Positions 58,448 to 64,000 of a stretch of 64,000 bases of DNA are shown here, piece by piece. The notes below the pieces were generated by a model, which searched no databases, had not been told where the DNA came from, and saw nothing but the letters and a program-made list of their open reading frames with translations. A program made the translations under genes and the position numbers. How positions within the stretch are numbered: the stretch's first letter is position 1; each line of letters begins with the position of its first letter. Source of the stretch: Hofstenia miamia (Eukaryota; Xenacoelomorpha; Acoela); NCBI GenBank assembly GCA_004352715.1, contig SCFE01000118.1, forward strand, positions 1,203,638 through 1,267,637. The letters run 5' to 3'.

Positions 58448-59168
58448 NNNNNNNNNNNNNNNNNNNNNNNNNNNNNNNNNNNNNNNNNNNNNNNNNNNNN
58501 NNNNNNNNNNNNNNNNNNNNNNNNNNNNNNNNNNNNNNNNNNNNNNNNNNNNNNNNNNNNNNNNNNNNNNNNNNNNNNNNNNNNNNNNNNNNNNNNNNNN
58601 NNNNNNNNNNNNNNNNNNNNNNNNNNNNNNNNNNNNNNNNNNNNNNNNNNNNNNNNNNNNNNNNNNNNNNNNNNNNNNNNNNNNNNNNNNNNNNNNNNNN
58701 NNNNNNNNNNNNNNNNNNNNNNNNNNNNNNNNNNNNNNNNNNNNNNNNNNNNNNNNNNNNNNNNNNNNNNNNNNNNNNNNNNNNNNNNNNNNNNNNNNNN
58801 NNNNNNNNNNNNNNNNNNNNNNNNNNNNNNNNNNNNNNNNNNNNNNNNNNNNNNNNNNNNNNNNNNNNNNNNNNNNNNNNNNNNNNNNNNNNNNNNNNNN
58901 NNNNNNNNNNNNNNNNNNNNNNNNNNNNNNNNNNNNNNNNNNNNNNNNNNNNNNNNNNNNNNNNNNNNNNNNNNNNNNNNNNNNNNNNNNNNNNNNNNNN
59001 NNNNNNNNNNNNNNNNNNNNNNNNNNNNNNNNNNNNNNNNNNNNNNNNNNNNNNNNNNNNNNNNNNNNNNNNNNNNNNNNNNNNNNNNNNNNNNNNNNNN
59101 NNNNNNNNNNNNNNNNNNNAGAAATGAAATAATAATAATAATAATAATAGTAATAATAATAATAATAA
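58404..59168. repeat. (AAT)n tail with N gap 58448-59119 and duplicated flank
   Basis: The word AGAAATGAAAT followed by (AAT)n containing one TAG interruption precedes the gap (58404-58447) and is found again immediately after it (59120-59166). The 672 N gap thus probably separates overlapping copies of the same sequence. Confidence 0.85.
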
Positions 59169-60710
59169 ATCGCTTTATTTCCTGTACACAATACATACAC
59201 AATAGTACAAAAGCGTAAAAAAGAAAAAATCAATAATTGTAACTATAAATATATCAGCATCGCTCACGTTACTATTTTACAAAAAATCTTGTAACTCTCC
59301 TGTACACATAAATTTGCATACCTTAAGCACAAATGAGTTCTTGTATAAATCAATTCTGGCGTATGGCAATCTTTCCTTCTGCCTGGTGTTTACATTACTA
59401 TGACTGTCGTTACATAGAGGATTTGAGGGATCAGTTTGAATTCTTTTACAAGTTTTGATGAACTGATTTTTATATGCTGTATTAACCATTTCGATGAGGT
59501 AGACTTTTTCTATTCTAGCTAACATGGAAAATTATCGAATCCGGCTTCTTAGCTTGTTCCTTAATTTCAAATTCAATCGTGGAAACCAAACTTCAGCAGA
59601 ATAGAGATAATGACACACAATATATGTACGAACAATCCATTTTTTAGTGTTAGCTAGAACTGAATGCGGTGAATTTTTTCTTAACCGGTTAACCGTTTAA
59701 CTGATCAAAAAATATATACCAAAATGTCCATACTTTCTGCTAAAACATTTTCCACTAAAACGTTTATTGCCACTTATATTTTATTCAAATGTAAAAACAA
59801 GATTGCCTGTGCAGTATCCGGCTTGAGTGAAATTCGGCGATCTGTGAATATTCCCCCAAAATAACAAAAAGATCATTCCGTAATTGGTTAACCGGTTAAA
59901 AATTTTTTAACTGGGTAAATTTAATTAACCGGTTATAACCGGTTAACCGCGTTCGCTCTAGTGTTAGGGTCCATAAATTAAACAAAACATGATAAATTAC
60001 AAATAATATGATAAATGTTGCATATATTCTTTCCAGCTTAAGTTTTCATCAATTTCTACTCCTAAGTATTAAATTATTCTACAAGTAGGTACCCTACTAC
60101 CATCTACTTTAATTTTGCTATTTATCTTTTAGCCCATGTTGGTAGAAATTGATTTCCTTTGATTTCTTCGAATTTATATGTAAGTTCTTTCTGCTAGATA
60201 TTATCTCGATTCGTTCAATTCCACTTTTGTACAACTGGTAATCTGAGTGACTAGAGTAACCTTTTGTAATTATATGCAATAACCGCGTATCATCTGAGTA
60301 TTTGGAACCCCATTCCATCTTAATGTTGTATCGAAATCTCCTTAGTCATTTCAGAAAAAAGAGGGCCACTCATTGGTCCTCCTTGCGGCAAGCCAATTTT
60401 CACATCTATGAAATCACTATAATGTCAATTGCTGAATTTAAGTGTTTGTCTCCAATTGGTCATGTAGTCTCTTGCCCACAATGACAGCCAAGGTGATTCA
60501 TGTTATATTTGATTTAATAAATCGACTTGTAAAACTGCATTAAATGCAGAGGAGAAATCTAGAAACAGACCTTTAACAATACTAGTTTCCTTGGAGTCAA
60601 GATTCTGAGCAATGAAGTTGATGGTGGTAAGCAATGCATCCGTCGTCGATCGTCACAATTTATAAGCAAAGTGACTATGATCAACGATAGACGTAGAGAG
60701 GTATGTATAC
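59168..60710 (-). pseudogene. LINE reverse transcriptase to 3' end, interrupted by a hAT element
   Basis: Minus strand, frames broken by stops. About 60710-60530: STTDALLTTINFIAQNLDSK, then VKGLFLDFSSAFNAVLQ, the first RT catalytic box (LDFSSAFN, Asp kept). About 60410-60340: VKIGLPQGGPMSGP, the palm PQG block. About 60300: KYSDDTRLL, corresponding to the YADDT catalytic box with Ala changed to Ser. Then GIERIEIISSRKNLHINSKK of the palm end. After the 306 bp hAT insertion, 59525-59277 gives the C-terminal KTCKRIQTDPSNPLCND and RLPYARIDLYKNSFVL. The 3' end meets (ATT)n at 59120-59166. 5'-truncated near 60710. Confidence 0.82.
59655..59960. mobile_element. 306 bp non-autonomous hAT element nested in a LINE
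   Basis: The left end TAGAACTGAATGCGGTGAA and the inverse of the right end, TAGAGCGAACGCGGTTAA, form imperfect terminal inverted repeats. Eight-base flanks GTGTTAGC (59647-59654) and GTGTTAGG (59961-59968) match at 7 of 8 positions, a hAT-size target duplication. Subterminal regions are full of the palindromic word AACCGGTTAACCG. No coding capacity. It splits the LINE's 3' region. Confidence 0.8.
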
Positions 60711-60719
60711 ATAATTGCA

Positions 60720-63700
60720 AAAGGGTTATGCATTTGTGTTAATATTTTAGACATATGCATAAAGTCATATACTTTATAAAACTATTAATTCATTTTTACT
60801 TTTTAATATGTTTCATATGTGTTTATTTTTAAACGTGCTTATATATATATTGGTCATAGATCAAGGCTTATAAAACCATTAAAAAGGTACATTTTGACCC
60901 AACTTTAGATTGCTTCAATCACATTAAATATTCAATAGAACTTGGGCTGATGTGATCAAAATTTTTAGTGGAATTTTGGGTTGCATCGGGTTGGGTCAAC
61001 ATATCTTGAACTATTTACGGAATTGGTTTCATCAGGGCTTTCATTGGTGTGAAAGGCTGCAAATATAGCCGAGCATATATACATGGCACTGTCTAACCGT
61101 TCGAATACACCGAAGGATAAAAAATATGTATAAAGATATGTACAATAACAAAAGATTATTCAACAGGTTAAGGCAGTGCCGTGAAGGAATAGTTCATGGA
61201 GTTTCGCCTACATGTATATTCTAGTATGAGACTTGGTAGTTAGTAGTACTCAATATTGTTAAATCTACTTATTGGTAGTCCAAATTTAGAAGAAGTTCTT
61301 TAATGCATAGAAAATCATACATGGTTTTGAAGGGGTGCACAGTCAAACCTTGGGGATGCCAAGGACTGCAGTCATGACGCTGATTGTCATAAAACTGATT
61401 TCTGTAGTAATAAACAGTCACTTTCTAAATAAATATTATACATTTAATATTTTAGAAATTATTAATCAAATATATTCCTGGCAGAAATTGATCTCAAATT
61501 CAGCAAACAAATGATATGTATGTACATTTCATATAGACAAGGAACAATTTGGAAATTCGTTTAATTTACAGCAACCAAACCAGTATACGTTTTGCCTAAA
61601 ATCGGAAACTCATTGGTTTCATTAAAATTTATGTTAATGAGAATAAGCAAAATTTATTACTATTGCACTCGTTTTTAAATCAATTTTTGTATGATCGGAG
61701 TTAAGGTAATTATAAATAAGGTTGCTATACTTTACTGTATGTCAAACAATGTCACATTTATGAGGGAAACCAGAAATTATCGCCTCTTAAAATTTATTGG
61801 CAGAAATGCAATTGCAGTGGTTTGTGAGTAATTGCATTACCAACCGTTCACAGAAAAGTACACGTTACTGTTTTACATATTCTATGTAGATAAGAGCAAC
61901 AACTAAAATGTATTCCTGAGTGATTCTAGATTATTAAAATGATCAATGCTTGCTACTACATGTAATTACTGTAAATAAGAAACCTTCAAAAACAGCTTTT
62001 TTCCGATAATCCTTCTTAAATATAGTTCAGTATCTGAATGCCGACATCCCATTTGTCTTAAATCCCAAATGTGTCCTAAGCTTTACAGATTTTACTATTT
62101 TCTCCTAATTTGCATTAGAAGTTCCTAATTAATCCTAATTTTTATATTCTTTGATGCATAGGACATTCCTTTTTTTAAATTTAAATAGAAATGAAAGGAT
62201 TTAAATTTTTTTAGAGAGTTCCTTTGGAGATAACTTTTCTTTTAGTTCTTTACTAGATTCTTTATTTTTATTGGTGGTTATAATGACAGATTCTCTAAGA
62301 ATTCTCCTTTCCCACAGATGACAGATAATTTTACTTTAGTTTTACTAGGTTCAGTATTCGTGTGTTCAAACTTGTCCAAATAAACATCGAATTGTCGTAA
62401 AAAGTCTAGTCATAATCCAAAGAAGTGTGCCCAAATCTGTCATGTTCTTTTCCGAAAACATTTCCCAATATTGTAATATATTTAGCAAATTAATAAGTGG
62501 GGGTTTGGAAGTATCTCATCAACATTTGAAAAAACACTTCTTAAGTACACTTTTTAAAATTATTTGTATGCATTGTTCTTTCAACAAATGCCCATACTAA
62601 AAAATATTAAAACTCACAACTTTAAGAACTTTGAACATGTTGATTCTTGCTAGAACACTAGAGTCAATAACATTTGTGAGGATTTCAAAAGACGCATAAT
62701 GAAAAAAACAGAAAAAATATAACATTGAAAAATTTAGATTCATTACCAACATAATTCACCTTAGACAGACTGAAATTTTTTTAATAGGACAAACCGTTTT
62801 CCACATTTGCAAATAATTGTATGTCGTGAAACATAGATATGTACATTGGGAACATGCTTTAGTGCAATGTTGAAGATTTCTATTAAAACGTAATGCCTTG
62901 GCTGAAGTAGTTGAAAAGATTAAGATTTTTTTTGAAAATTTCGAATATTTGAAAAAAATTTAAATTCTTTCCATGTTTAAAGCTCAGGTAATTATTAGGC
63001 TTCGAGCCAATGGAAGCAACAAAGAACTTTTACTACTTCTTGATGTGTGCATAGATCTTTCAAAACTATTGAGGTTGGCAGTGCGAAAAGTCAGAGTTTT
63101 TGAGATATGCGCATTTAAGTTTTTTTCAAAAACAATGTATAATTTTAATGCCTAGCTTATTTAAGGTTAAAGATGTTATTGCTTCTGGTTAATACGTTCT
63201 CAAATGAAATTTTAGCAACTAGTTTATCGTTAGAGAACTAAATTATGTATTGAAAACATTGGCCACATTCAGTGCTGATAACGAGACCAGAAAAATTCTA
63301 CAACCCAACCAGAAATGGAAGTGAAAAAGTTCCCAGCCCATCTATTTCAAATTTCCAGCTCATTTTAAGGCCATCTTTAAAAAGTGAAATGTAGACCATC
63401 TTCTAAAGAATAATGGATACCATTTTACAGCAAAAGATGATTTTTTTCTAATCTAAAGTAAGTCTTCCCAATCCACTTCTCTATTATACCATTGGTGTCA
63501 TTCAGAACTAGCATCTTGATGGTAGCATAATTTATTTGGGCAATGAGATTATTTTAACTTTGTCAAAAATTAATGAACCAAAAAACACTGAAAACAGGCT
63601 GTGATTTGCAAAATAATAAAATAGTGATGAAAATTTTTTATAAAAAATGGCAGAATTGAATAAAAAGTGCGAACGAAAAATATAAAAATGGCAGTAGCAT

Positions 63701-64000
63701 ACATACTTGAATTTATTTTTTAATAGTGCCTCCAAGTAATTCAATATTTCAGTTCTTCACTTTCGTATGCAAGTATGTCTTTTACTGTAAGTTTTAAGCA
63801 AATTTCACTTTAAATGTCAAAAATATTTTTATTGGATCAGTTTACCTTATCAAAGATTTTAAATCAAAATATCCAAGCAATATAGAACTAAAGCTAAGAT
63901 GTAATGTATATATATTTTTTTTCCTAAAAGGCCGACAACGCCCACTGTTTCTAAAAGCATTGCAATAATATGTCTTTCATATGAAAAATTTTCGGGAAAT
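60720..64000. other. AT-rich intergenic stretch
   Basis: No gene recognised. An imperfect inverted repeat, GGCACTGTCTAACC near 61085 and GGTTAAGGCAGTGCC near 61167, could form a hairpin with a loop of about 65 bases. ORFs at 62973-63155 and 63532-63744 have no motif. Confidence 0.4.

Overview
This is a strongly AT-rich stretch of a eukaryotic, animal-type genome. It shows split genes with canonical GT/AG introns, long (AT)n and (AAT)n microsatellites, runs of N from scaffolding, and remnants of many transposon classes. A somatostatin/allatostatin-C-type receptor exon points to a bilaterian. Retrotransposons with PHD-finger or SGNH-hydrolase ORF1 modules and a 2A-like peptide are typical of aquatic invertebrates, but I cannot name the species. 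No bacterial features, CRISPR arrays or confident tRNA/rRNA genes were seen.

Host genes. From 102 to about 16330 on the + strand lies the 3' part of a protein-coding gene made of very short exons that ORF calling alone would miss. I see five exons (102-161, 1179-1265, 7256-7426, 10814-10882, 16211-16258). Every one is a multiple of three, phase 0 at both ends and followed by a GTRAG-type donor. The last ends in TAA and is followed by two AATAAA signals. The product is a coiled-coil protein with a basic C-terminus and unknown function. The second host gene is represented by one exon, 46633-46897 (+), encoding the N-terminus, TM1 and TM2 of a rhodopsin-family peptide GPCR; its later exons are not visible.

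Mobile elements. 4.4 kb: DDE transposase scrap. 9.5-10.0 kb: hAT-type non-autonomous element with a target duplication. 12.2-13.0 kb: internally deleted mariner with near-perfect terminal repeats. 15.4-15.6 kb: Tc1 scrap. 16.9-21.7 kb: non-LTR retrotransposon (LINE) debris with a duplicated RT segment, one copy interrupted by an opposite-strand LINE end. 25.2-26.3 kb: LINE with SGNH ORF1 and an ORF2 starting with a 2A-like motif. 28.2 kb: hammerhead-ribozyme-like motif. 29.8-33.75 and 37.6-41.6 kb: a nearly identical 3.9 kb direct duplication carrying a Tc1 scrap, a hAT-like remnant and a CpG-rich inverted-repeat element. 43.0-43.7 kb: LINE 3' end. 49.0-50.8 kb: LINE ORF1 with PHD finger, coiled coil and RRM-like fold, plus its putative leader, which is repeated at 27.3-27.9 kb. 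52.8-53.2 kb: second mariner remnant. 55.3-57.1 kb: LINE RT lacking catalytic parts. 57.1-58.45 kb: two 5'-truncated copies of an R2-type LINE with a restriction-like endonuclease. 59.2-60.7 kb: opposite-strand LINE with a nested 306 bp hAT element.

Assembly quality matters here. Two N gaps have the same sequence on both flanks, three gaps are exactly 1000 N, and most duplications end in (AT)n. Some apparent structure may therefore be scaffolding artefact. I find no convincing undescribed system. The most useful observations are the split coiled-coil gene, the 2A/SGNH LINE, the hammerhead-like motif, the CpG-rich inverted-repeat element and the nested, datable insertions.
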